Program-made: the position numbers and the translations under genes
Shown: positions 1 through 7,183 of the stretch, one piece after another
How positions within the stretch are numbered: position 1 is the first letter of the stretch
Layout: each line of letters begins with the position of its first letter
Assembly: GCA_011523445.1 (NCBI GenBank)
Contig: WTGT01000152.1
Span: forward strand, 1-9,567
Source of the DNA: Paracoccaceae bacterium
GTDB taxonomy: Bacteria > Pseudomonadota > Alphaproteobacteria > Rhodobacterales > Rhodobacteraceae
Reading direction: 5' to 3'
Length of the DNA stretch: 9,567 nucleotides
The notes under the pieces: generated by a model
What the model was told of the DNA's origin: nothing
Database searches by the model: none
What the model saw: only the letters and a program-made list of their open reading frames with translations

Positions 1-2
1 CT

Positions 3-131
3 TTTGAAAATCAAGGAATCTCTGTAAAATGTTTAAAAAGAGGTTCCCTTAATTTTATCCACAATAAAATTCACATCAAACCGATCAGGGTAGTTGTTTT
101 CTTTGAGGTTTCACCAATCGGGGTTAGTTGA
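3..131 (+). CDS. Possible 3' end of an upstream gene (partial, unidentified)
   Basis: A frame open from the window edge gives 42 codons and ends in TGA at 129-131, 28 bases before the dotM-like start. The peptide is basic and ends in a hydrophobic strand-like segment (VVVFFEVSPIGVS). I do not recognise it. An open run of this length is only modest evidence in AT-rich DNA. Its same-strand position just ahead of a compact operon makes the tail of another secretion or pilus gene plausible, but this is inference. The alternative is that this is simply the operon's 5' non-coding region. Confidence 0.35.
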   Translation, partial: FENQGISVKCLKRGSLNFIHNKIHIKPIRVVVFFEVSPIGVS

Positions 132-136
132 AACCC
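107..136 (+). other. Hairpin upstream of the dotM-like gene
   Basis: GGTTTCA (107-113) and TGAAACC (129-135) are perfect 7-base inverted arms around a 15-base loop. Inside this, GGGTT (121-125) and AACCC (132-136) form a competing 5-base stem. The structure overlaps the stop of the possible upstream frame and lies 24 bases before the next start. There is no immediate U-run (the following bases are AAGAAAAGTTATTTT), so it is not a convincing terminator. It could be an intercistronic structure or chance. Confidence 0.25.
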
Positions 137-159
137 AAGAAAAGTTATTTTGAGAGATC

Positions 160-1536
160 ATGGTGAAAATGAACAGTGAAAAGCAATCCAACGGCGATGA
201 ACACCTGAGAACGACCATTTTGGTATTAACGGCGTTTCTTGGTACCGGATCGTTAATCCATTTAGCAAGGGACAAGGCAATGGAATTTATTTCGACGGTC
301 GCTTGGTACCATGTAAAAATTATTTTGTGGTTTTCGGATTTAATCCCATTCAATGGGGATATTGATAGATCACTATCCTTAGTTACAAACTCATTGCTTG
401 ATATTGAACCTTACCTGAATCCATTCAATGATTTTGGTATTGGCTTGGAATTATGGTGGAAAATCCATCAGGAGGCCAGTGTTGCCTTCCTAATGATCTA
501 TTTGGTGCCAACAATTCTGGTTATATGGCATTCCTTTGGAAGACGCCCGGATTTGATATTCAGAAATAGGTATTCACTTGACAGTTTGTGGGAAACCCAG
601 CCAATCAAGGGAACAAAGGTAGGATTTCTTGATCGTTTATCACCTGCTTTTGATAGCGGGTTCCAAATCGGTACAACCACCGCTGAAAATGTGGGATATC
701 TGATAAATCCCATAATATCCGGAAGCAAATCCGATCATTTGGAACCTGCACTCAGTCCTGAAGAGTGGTTGATTAGTGAAGGGTTGATACCAAGCAAGGA
801 CAAAGCCGAAAAATTAGCCAACAAGCTTGTGCCTTTTAATCAAAAAAATGCAGACGAGCTATTTCAGGATATCACAATTGACGGAATCAATGAGGTTTTG
901 GAAGACAAAATGGGATCTAGCTGGAATGGTTTCAAATCCTTGAACAATTATGAAAAGGGGCTGGTTGCAGCACTGATTCTGCATTACGACTTCCAACAGG
1001 GATTGGGTCGGGAGATATTGTTGTTCATGAATGCTACCTTTGATGCCAGTTACCCTGATAAAGATGGGTTTGAGCATATGTTGGGTAGGGATAGGTGGCT
1101 GCAAGGCAAGATAAAAGAGGAATTCAATTCTGAAGCAGGCAGGAAACTGGAGAGTAAATCACTTATACATGGTTGGAAAAGCACGGCCTTTGTTACCATT
1201 CTTCGACGGGCAAGACTGGAGGGTGGGGTTCTTCCGACTGCCAACTTTCTCTGGTTGAAATTGATTGATAGAACACTCTGGTACACCCTTAATAACGCCG
1301 GCAACGCCGTTTCATCCATAGAATCGGCAGGTGTACATGCGCATTTTCGGGCTGAAATCCAAAGCAATATACCCTTGTTGAGAAAAAATGTGTTTCAAGC
1401 TTCCCGTTCTCTCCTTGAAGATTATCTGGGTATGAAACAGGATCAGCTTGCCAGAAGAAAACTGCAATATAATCTGGTTCGTCCCATGGGCAACAAACTC
1501 AGGCAATACGCCGAAACTTCACAATTGTCGATTTAG
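160..1536 (+). CDS. dotM: DotM/IcmP/TrbA-family type IVB secretion protein
   Basis: Inner-membrane component of the type IVB (Dot/Icm, I-type conjugation) coupling complex. In Legionella, DotM works with the DotL ATPase and helps recruit substrates; in IncI plasmids the homologue is TrbA. Hydrophobic segments lie at about residues 18-36, 46-62 and 107-125, followed by a large soluble domain. The family hallmark is at 342-396: AFVTILRRARLEGGVLPTA, then NFLWLKLIDRTLWYTLNNAG, then ESAGVHAHFRAE, closely matching the conserved LL..AR..GVL...FLWLKP.DR.LWY.LN..GR....E.AG..AH pattern. At 458 aa it is somewhat longer than Legionella DotM. The start is uncertain: ATG160 has GAGAGA only 2 bases upstream, while ATG169 has it 11 bases upstream. 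The next gene follows with no gap, so cotranscription with the pilus genes is likely. No DotL gene is visible. Confidence 0.88.
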   Translation: MVKMNSEKQSNGDEHLRTTILVLTAFLGTGSLIHLARDKAMEFISTVAWYHVKIILWFSDLIPFNGDIDRSLSLVTNSLLDIEPYLNPFNDFGIGLELWWKIHQEASVAFLMIYLVPTILVIWHSFGRRPDLIFRNRYSLDSLWETQPIKGTKVGFLDRLSPAFDSGFQIGTTTAENVGYLINPIISGSKSDHLEPALSPEEWLISEGLIPSKDKAEKLANKLVPFNQKNADELFQDITIDGINEVLEDKMGSSWNGFKSLNNYEKGLVAALILHYDFQQGLGREILLFMNATFDASYPDKDGFEHMLGRDRWLQGKIKEEFNSEAGRKLESKSLIHGWKSTAFVTILRRARLEGGVLPTANFLWLKLIDRTLWYTLNNAGNAVSSIESAGVHAHFRAEIQSNIPLLRKNVFQASRSLLEDYLGMKQDQLARRKLQYNLVRPMGNKLRQYAETSQLSI

Positions 1537-1538
1537 TT

Positions 1539-1544
1539 GAGGGA
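1539..1544 (+). promoter_or_regulatory. Ribosome binding site that sets the start of the PilM-like gene
   Basis: GAGGGA lies 7 bases before ATG1552, while the in-frame TTG at 1537 has no upstream site and abuts the preceding stop codon. This favours ATG1552. Confidence 0.6.
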
Positions 1545-1551
1545 TTTGATC

Positions 1552-2019
1552 ATGTGGATGTTTATTCCTCTGTCTTTTGCGACCCTGTTCATCATGCAAC
1601 TTGTTCCTGATTTGGAAAGAGGAGATGATGAAAATTACAAAACCCGTGTCGTTACCAATATTCTGGTTGGCATTCAGAAGGAAGCTATGGACTATGGTGA
1701 AAAAAACCGGAATTTTTTGGGACCGCTTTCAGAAAATGAAATCCCCCAGAAAACCCGGCTGGACTGGCATTCGGAAATCGTTCAGGATAAGGAAGGCCGT
1801 TATGTTTTGACTTGGTTGGATGACCTGAAGCACGATCAAGTCACAAATGGCAATTTTATTGGCTTGCACGAGTTAAGGGACTACGCACAAAGACCAGAAT
1901 CCTTTTGGGGCAAGTATTCCGTGATAGGGGCAGATTCGATCCAGATAGGTAAAACTATTGTACCCCGACCCAAACAAATGATTGATGAGAGTATTTTCAT
2001 CCTAGGCGAAGCACTTTGA
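1552..2019 (+). CDS. Small membrane-anchored protein, probably PilM-like (R64 thin-pilus type)
   Basis: A 155-residue protein starting MWMFIPLSFATLFIMQL: one N-terminal membrane or signal-anchor segment (about 1-17) followed by a hydrophilic, presumably periplasmic domain. The latter part (DWHSEIV, GRYVLTWLDDL, HELRDYAQR, YSVIGADSIQIGK) has the general layout of PilM of R64-type thin pili: an N-terminal anchor, about 145 aa, a tryptophan/beta-rich middle and a C-terminal S-x-G-like element. I match it on architecture and context, not on a strong motif. It lies 15 bases after the dotM-like stop and before the prepilin-peptidase-like gene. Its stop codon overlaps the next gene's TTG start (TTGA), suggesting translational coupling. 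It could instead be a lineage-specific secretion subunit. Confidence 0.5.
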   Translation: MWMFIPLSFATLFIMQLVPDLERGDDENYKTRVVTNILVGIQKEAMDYGEKNRNFLGPLSENEIPQKTRLDWHSEIVQDKEGRYVLTWLDDLKHDQVTNGNFIGLHELRDYAQRPESFWGKYSVIGADSIQIGKTIVPRPKQMIDESIFILGEAL

Positions 2020-2705
2020 CAGAAACTCTGTTTCTCACCGGGATTTCCATCCTTTTTTTCTCAATTGCCGTGTCCAGATTGGCTGCTTCGGGGGCAAAAA
2101 GGCTGGAGGGGTCCGAGATTGTAAGCCTTCCCGTAATGTTCGCAATAACATTGGTGGGGTGTATTGTTGGTGGAATATTCGGTCTGTTGGTAATCGGTGA
2201 TTTATACTATTCAAGAATAATACATTCAGTCTTGATCCTGTTTTTTGGGTTGCTGACTGCTGGTGCAATGCTTGATTACTGGACCCATTGGGCTCCGTTG
2301 GAACTACAAATCCCGACTTCGTTTTGCATGGGTATTCTGGGTTGGAGTTGTACCAATCCAACTTTTGGCGAGATCATGGTGAATGGTACCTTGGGACTTG
2401 TTCTGTTGGGACTAACTCATTTCCTTTGGTTAATCCAGCTCAGGTTCAATATGGGCATACTTCCACCGATGGATATATTGGCTGCACTTGTTCCCATCGT
2501 GCTCTTCGGTGGAACAGAAAAAACCCTAATGCTTTATGCAATTCTGGTAGTCGTTTTATGTTGTTTTTGGATCTGGTCTCGTTACAATCGATCGCTCAGA
2601 TTGCCCATGGGGAAGGAACAAAAATCAATTCCCTTTCTGGCAGTGGTATTTCCCTTGATTCTCGGCTTTATCTTTTGGACAGTTTGGTATGACGGCTATT
2701 TTTAA
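2016..2705 (+). CDS. Prepilin peptidase-like protein (A24 family, PilU-like)
   Basis: A polytopic membrane protein of 229 aa with about seven hydrophobic segments. Type IV prepilin peptidases cut the leader of prepilins at the cytoplasmic membrane face using two aspartates. Here Asp87 sits in LDYWTHWAPLELQIP, whose D1-P8-P14 spacing matches the family's D....(L)P.....P element. Asp153 in LPPMDILAALVPIVLFG stands where G-x-G-D(F/V)KL normally lies, but the glycines and lysine are missing. A late IPFLAVVFPL resembles the conserved PFGPFLA segment. There is no N-terminal cysteine-rich methylase domain, as in PilU of R64. Start is TTG, overlapping the previous stop by 4 bases. The next gene, a prepilin with a matching leader, overlaps its end by 17 bases, which fits the pilU-pilV order. 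The divergent second motif leaves open an inactive or altered enzyme. Confidence 0.6.
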   Translation: MTETLFLTGISILFFSIAVSRLAASGAKRLEGSEIVSLPVMFAITLVGCIVGGIFGLLVIGDLYYSRIIHSVLILFFGLLTAGAMLDYWTHWAPLELQIPTSFCMGILGWSCTNPTFGEIMVNGTLGLVLLGLTHFLWLIQLRFNMGILPPMDILAALVPIVLFGGTEKTLMLYAILVVVLCCFWIWSRYNRSLRLPMGKEQKSIPFLAVVFPLILGFIFWTVWYDGYF

Positions 2706-4203
2706 GCGATTGAACAAGTGGATTGCCAATCCTGAGTATCAAGATACGGGATTGAAGCATCAAGAAAAGGGTTTGACCTTGTTCGAAGCTTCGCTCTCTC
2801 TTGCCCTGTTCGGTATGTTTATCAGCCTCGTCAATATTATGGTTTCCTCGAATGATCAAAGACAGAAAGCGATTTCATTGGGCAAGGAAACGGCGTTTAT
2901 CACCAGGTCTGTGCAGAAATATGTCGGGTTTGAATACGACCGGTTGAGGGATGATTTGGTGGCGTCCTCAAGCAATCAGCTACTGATGTCGATAGGAATG
3001 GATAAGATCAACGAAGCTGGTTACCTGCCTCATGCTGTTCTTGAAGGTGGAACGTTCAGAAATTCGTTCGGGAACAGATTCACCTTGTTTTTGCGTGGAG
3101 TAAATGGCAATGACACTACATCCCCTCAAGCAACACTGAGTATTGCAGATGTTGACCCTGATAATGATGGAAGTGTTGAGAAGCATCTTCTCGATGGGGT
3201 AATGGCGAATGGAGAATACGAACTTGAAGCCATTCTGGTATCTTCCGAAGGCAAGGAGGTGGAGCCACACATGGGAAGTCCGGCTGTGGTTGCTTCAAAA
3301 TTGTTTTCAGCAGGGTATGTTCAAGACAAGAATACTGCCAGAGGGCCTTATGGGGTCTGGGAAATGGATATTAGCCCCTACATGGATTTGCCTCACTACC
3401 CAGGGAAAAAGCAATTTGTCTCACTGGTTGCACTCTCAAGGAATGGCGTGTTCGGTTATCCTGCTACAGAAAACGAGCAAGTGGAAACGAATACTTACCT
3501 GGACAGATGTATAAACACCTTGGGTTCTGTACGGACAGAATGTGAATCCAACAACGAATTGTTCACAGAAGTTGTATTCAACAGTTTTGACAAGGATGGA
3601 GATGGTTTCAATGACAGTTTTGGGTCAATCCGAAATCTTTATCAATTGGAGATGGGTCCCCCAGTTGATTCTGATGGGGACAACATTCCAGATATTTTTT
3701 CTGCCATAAACAATCTACACGGTATAGGTTGTCAATCAAACAACCCAAATACCACCATTGATGAACTAACACTTGATTGTCCCGAGGTAACACTGACTGG
3801 CGATGCCAAAATCGAAAGGGATCTTGTTGTGGGAAATCAACTAACTGTTGAGAATGATACCCGAAGCCAAAGATTCTTGGCTGGAGTACTCAATGATCAG
3901 GACCTGACCAAGGGAATATATCATACTGAATTGATCCGCATGGATGGAGATACCACAATTGCCAAACCCGATTGCCTGGATACAAGTAGCGAGCCGCAAA
4001 TCTTTGTAACCCCGGCTGCATTTGCAATCGGTTCGGGACATTCCCTTGTCGGCATAAGGGGTTTGGCTACCGAAGAGACCAATTCGTGGGAGGTTGGTCT
4101 TAAGGCAATTATCTCCCACGATAGTGATGAAGATGGAAAGTCAGATGTAATTGACCTTGTATCCGCTTCGGATTATGTCCAGGTTCTGACCAAATGCAGT
4201 TAG
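2689..4203 (+). CDS. PilV-like minor pilin / pilus-tip adhesin with Ca-binding-type loops
   Basis: A large (504 aa) prepilin. The leader is 28 residues and ends KG, followed by LTLFEASLSLALFGMFISLV: cleavage after Gly28, the required Glu at +5 (Glu33) and a hydrophobic helix to about residue 53. This is the class III/type IVb prepilin signature. The C-terminal third has a short strand ladder (DAKIERDLVVGNQLTVEN, 372-389), a KPDC..S.PQIFVTP element and a final DYVQVLTKCS, which resembles PilV (shufflon-type) tip adhesins. Six cysteines lie at 274, 285, 348, 364, 429 and 503. Four acidic loops of the DxDxDG type are seen at about 156, 301, 327 and 478 (DPDNDG, DKDGDG, DSDGDN, DSDEDG), like thrombospondin type 3 or dockerin-type calcium loops. 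It overlaps the peptidase-like gene by 17 bases. No shufflon repeats or invertase are seen; a convergent gene ends 15 bases later. Confidence 0.75.
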   Translation: MTAIFKRLNKWIANPEYQDTGLKHQEKGLTLFEASLSLALFGMFISLVNIMVSSNDQRQKAISLGKETAFITRSVQKYVGFEYDRLRDDLVASSSNQLLMSIGMDKINEAGYLPHAVLEGGTFRNSFGNRFTLFLRGVNGNDTTSPQATLSIADVDPDNDGSVEKHLLDGVMANGEYELEAILVSSEGKEVEPHMGSPAVVASKLFSAGYVQDKNTARGPYGVWEMDISPYMDLPHYPGKKQFVSLVALSRNGVFGYPATENEQVETNTYLDRCINTLGSVRTECESNNELFTEVVFNSFDKDGDGFNDSFGSIRNLYQLEMGPPVDSDGDNIPDIFSAINNLHGIGCQSNNPNTTIDELTLDCPEVTLTGDAKIERDLVVGNQLTVENDTRSQRFLAGVLNDQDLTKGIYHTELIRMDGDTTIAKPDCLDTSSEPQIFVTPAAFAIGSGHSLVGIRGLATEETNSWEVGLKAIISHDSDEDGKSDVIDLVSASDYVQVLTKCS

Positions 4204-4218
4204 TGCCCCTTTTTGATC

Positions 4219-5415
4219 TCAGCTTTTTTCAAGCAGTTCAAGCAGTTCCTTGGTAGGCCATGCATCTGCCGGTAGACCAAAGTTCAACTGTTCCTGCCGG
4301 ACGGCTGCCCTTGTTCTTGCTCCCACAATACCATCAACCTTCCCTACGTCATGTCCACGATTGGCCAGAATGGTTTGCAATCTGATCACATCCTCGTCCA
4401 GAAGTGGTGGAGGTGGGGTACCATCAAGATAGATGGGATTGCCGGATAGAAGAGTGGCAAAAAAGGCCGAGGTTGTTGAATAGACAAACGATTTGTTCCA
4501 TTCGAGATAAACGCTGTAATTGGGGAAAGCAAAAAAGGCTGGGCCAAGTCGCCCGTGGGGAAGTAACAAAGCCGCTTCATAGGTCAAATCCGGCCAGACC
4601 CCATCCCTTGGTACAATGCCCATTTCCTTCCATTCGTCAAGAGACTGAAAATGGGTTGGTTGGGCCAATTGCCAGTTAAGTTGCTCTGGAACTATGACTT
4701 CAACCAACCAAGGCTGGTTGGGTCTCCATCCAGTGACATTCAATACATTCCCTGCAGTCATCAAGGCATCGGCAACAGACTCCTTGAGATTAACCTTGCC
4801 ATCACCATCGGCATCAATTCCATATTTGAGAATATCTTCCGGAAGCATTTGGATCATGCCGATTTCGCCGGCCCAGGCCCCAACTGTATTCACCGGGTCA
4901 AAATTATCCAGCTTGTATAATTCGAGGGCTGCAAACAAATGCGGCTGGAAAAGTTCCGGACGACGACAATCATGCGAAAGTGTAGCTATGGAATTCAAGG
5001 TATTGTGGTCACCCTGAACCACCCCATAGTCGGTTTCAAGTGCCAGAAAGGAAAGCAATACACCCCTTGGGACACCATATCTTTCTTTTACAGCATCCAG
5101 AATTGCACCATGTTTTTCCTCAAATTCACTGCCCTTGACGATACGGTGGTTGGTCATCACGAGTTTTGAAAATTCGATGAAGGATTTTTTGAATATCCCC
5201 TGTGATCTGTCCCTTCTGATGACATCAGGATCATGTTCCACACTTGCCAGAAAGCCATCTATTGTTTCCTGACTCGTACCCCGGTCTAGTGCTTCCTGTT
5301 TTACGGTTTCAATAAATTCATCAAAAGTGCCCCCGCAGGGTACAATGGATGATTTCCCGGCAATCGGTACAAGGGAAATCAGTAGGAAAACGGCAAAAAA
5401 TCTCAATGTAAACAT
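4219..5415 (-). CDS. MltB-type lytic murein transglycosylase with peptidoglycan-binding domain
   Basis: A secreted enzyme that cleaves the MurNAc-GlcNAc bond of peptidoglycan with 1,6-anhydro product formation. Start is ATG5415 (398 aa), not an upstream in-frame ATG, because GAGGAT lies 6 bases before it and the protein then begins with a signal peptide (MFTLRFFAVFLLISLVPIAGKS, cut near 20-25). The MltB/SLT_2 domain spans about 30-325: catalytic Glu127 in FLALETDYGVVQGD, and GAWAGEIGMIQMLPEDILKY (179-198) followed by the usual DADGDGKVNL loop. The family norm at this point is GxxQ.LPS, so the Met-rich variant is mildly unusual. A proline stretch (334-337) leads to a PG_binding_1 domain (about 339-395, LQTILANRGHDVGKVDGIVG.RTRAAV). 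It lies 34 bases after the thiamine-diphosphate enzyme gene, probably in one transcript. It is not the short SLT-type PilT of R64 pilus loci, so a role in pilus assembly is only possible. Confidence 0.9.
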   Translation of the reverse strand: MFTLRFFAVFLLISLVPIAGKSSIVPCGGTFDEFIETVKQEALDRGTSQETIDGFLASVEHDPDVIRRDRSQGIFKKSFIEFSKLVMTNHRIVKGSEFEEKHGAILDAVKERYGVPRGVLLSFLALETDYGVVQGDHNTLNSIATLSHDCRRPELFQPHLFAALELYKLDNFDPVNTVGAWAGEIGMIQMLPEDILKYGIDADGDGKVNLKESVADALMTAGNVLNVTGWRPNQPWLVEVIVPEQLNWQLAQPTHFQSLDEWKEMGIVPRDGVWPDLTYEAALLLPHGRLGPAFFAFPNYSVYLEWNKSFVYSTTSAFFATLLSGNPIYLDGTPPPPLLDEDVIRLQTILANRGHDVGKVDGIVGARTRAAVRQEQLNFGLPADAWPTKELLELLEKS

Positions 5416-5421
5416 AATGTA

Positions 5422-5427
5422 ATCCTC
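5422..5427 (-). promoter_or_regulatory. Ribosome binding site fixing the start of the mltB-like gene
   Basis: GAGGAT on the minus strand, 6 bases before ATG5415. It supports the shorter protein whose N-terminus is a signal peptide, and shortens the 431-codon open frame by 33 codons. Confidence 0.7.
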
Positions 5428-5449
5428 AATTTTTTTGATCGTGAAATCA

Positions 5450-7120
5450 TCAACTCCGCAAGCTTGAAATGGTTTCACTTGGTGAAATTGCTTCCGGATC
5501 CAGTTTAAGCTCAATAAGTGAAGGCTTGTCTGCCTTCAGGGAGCGTTCAAAAGCATCCGGGAATTGTGCGGTTTCGGTCACCAGTTCGCCATGCCAGCCA
5601 TAAGCCTTGGCTAACAATCGGTAATCAGGGTTAAATAAATCGGTTCCGGAAACCCGGTAGGGAAAGTATCGTTCCTGATGCATTCGGATTGTTCCAAACA
5701 AGCCATTATTGGCTACCAGCACTATCAATTTGATGCCATACTGGGAAATCGTAGACATTTCGTTGATGGTCATCTGCAAACACCCGTCACCGGCCAAACA
5801 CACCACAGTACGATTTGGAAATTCCAACTTAGCAGAAATAGCCGCAGGCAATCCATATCCCATGCTTCCGGATGTTGAGCCTATCTGTGTTCCAAATTTC
5901 TTGGGTTGATAAAAACGGTGTAAAAAGGCTGCGTAATTCCCAGCACCATTAGTAACAATTGTTTCCTCAGAGAGATTGGTCGAAAGCCACGCAATGATTT
6001 CGGGAAATTTGACCTTTCCAGGTACATCCCTCACTGTTATCCATTCCCTGTATGAGGATCGGCATTTTTCAGTCCAGTCGGACAATTCTGCCTTCAATTC
6101 AATTTGCAAGTCAGACAATTCTGCAAGGAGGTCCTCGGGTTTAGAGCAAATACCGAGGTCAATGGGCAGGTTTTTACCAAATTCCTCACTTGACGGGAAT
6201 ACATGGACTATTTTTCTCCGATCGTTGTGCCGGGAAGGAATGCTGTATCCTTGTGAGGGAATATCCCCAAATCTGGTTCCCAACAACAACAACAGATCAG
6301 TTTCCTCCACGATTTCAACCAGTTTTGGATTTGCTCCAACCGTTAAGTCACCTGCATAATTGGGATGCAGATTATTTATCCTGTCCTGCCTGCGAAAGGT
6401 GGTTGCAACCGGTATACCGGTTTTGGCGGACAGATCTTCCAGTAAATCGTTACATCTCTGCGACCAAACGGATCCACCTGCCACGATCAGTGGTTGGGTA
6501 GAGACTTCAAGATATGTGATTAGTTGCTTGACATGATCACGATCAGGTTTGGAGTTGCGGGGTTGGAAGGAATTTTGGGTTTCAACATCGGATCTTTGAT
6601 CCAGTATATCTTCAGGAAGGGAGATGGCTACAGGACCTGGTCGGCCTTCTTTGGCAATGGCAAAGGCCTTGGCAACAACCTCGGGTATCTCATCCGCACT
6701 CCTGATTTCATGAACCCATTTGCACTGGCTGCCGAAAAATTTAGTGTAATCTATTTCCTGAAAGGCTTCCTTCCCCCGATGGACCGATTTGACCTGCCCA
6801 ATGAACAACACCATTGGTGTTGAATCCTGCTTGGCCGTGTGTATTCCTCCCGATGCATTGGAAGCCCCCGGACCTCGTGTTACAAATGCAACACCAGGTT
6901 GACCGGTTATTTTGCCAAAGGCTTCGGCCATGAAGCAGGCGCCACCCTCATTGCGGCAAACAATATTCTGGATTGAAGAATCATGCAACCCGTCAAGGAC
7001 ATTCAGGAAACTCTCACCAGGTACCGAAAATACTCGGATTACATTTTCCTGGACCAATTGATTGACAAGAATGATTCCGCCATGAGGCAAATTGTTTCCG
7101 GATATACCTTTGGAAGGCAT
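5450..7120 (-). CDS. Thiamine-diphosphate enzyme, acetolactate synthase large-subunit-like
   Basis: A cytosolic enzyme of the ThDP decarboxylase/acetolactate synthase superfamily, 556 aa, with the usual three domains. The N-terminal Pyr domain (about 14-175) carries the cofactor-activating Glu58 in CRNEGGACFMAEAFGK, then TRGPGASN (81-88) and the AHAS-like AFQEID (119-124). The middle domain (about 195-325) has GTRFGDIPSQGY, the position that in acetolactate synthases contributes to FAD and substrate sites. The C-terminal PP domain holds GSMGYGLPAAISAK and the metal-ThDP motif GDG (444-446) with NN at 471-472. The start has AAGGAC 6 bases upstream. No regulatory small subunit (IlvH/IlvN) is adjacent, so a paralogue acting on another 2-keto acid (a decarboxylase or ligase) is as likely as a biosynthetic acetolactate synthase. 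The substrate cannot be read from the sequence. Confidence 0.85.
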   Translation of the reverse strand: MPSKGISGNNLPHGGIILVNQLVQENVIRVFSVPGESFLNVLDGLHDSSIQNIVCRNEGGACFMAEAFGKITGQPGVAFVTRGPGASNASGGIHTAKQDSTPMVLFIGQVKSVHRGKEAFQEIDYTKFFGSQCKWVHEIRSADEIPEVVAKAFAIAKEGRPGPVAISLPEDILDQRSDVETQNSFQPRNSKPDRDHVKQLITYLEVSTQPLIVAGGSVWSQRCNDLLEDLSAKTGIPVATTFRRQDRINNLHPNYAGDLTVGANPKLVEIVEETDLLLLLGTRFGDIPSQGYSIPSRHNDRRKIVHVFPSSEEFGKNLPIDLGICSKPEDLLAELSDLQIELKAELSDWTEKCRSSYREWITVRDVPGKVKFPEIIAWLSTNLSEETIVTNGAGNYAAFLHRFYQPKKFGTQIGSTSGSMGYGLPAAISAKLEFPNRTVVCLAGDGCLQMTINEMSTISQYGIKLIVLVANNGLFGTIRMHQERYFPYRVSGTDLFNPDYRLLAKAYGWHGELVTETAQFPDAFERSLKADKPSLIELKLDPEAISPSETISSLRS

Positions 7121-7183
7121 GCTTCAGTCCTTGCAAGTCAGATACGATTAATTGTGAAGGCTTTCAAATGGTGGTTGAACCTG

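Noticed and set aside
4204..4218. Bidirectional terminator between the convergent pilV-like and mltB-like genes
   Set aside because: Short T runs are present but no inverted repeat that could form a stem.
4231..4255. Short tandem repeat (CAAGCAGTT units) as a phase-variation tract
   Set aside because: Only about two and a half imperfect copies; it simply encodes a leucine/glutamate-rich C-terminal helix of the transglycosylase.
4219..5514. Longer mltB-like product of 431 aa
   Set aside because: The extra 33 residues lie before a good ribosome site and would bury the signal peptide; they also overlap the end of the upstream gene.
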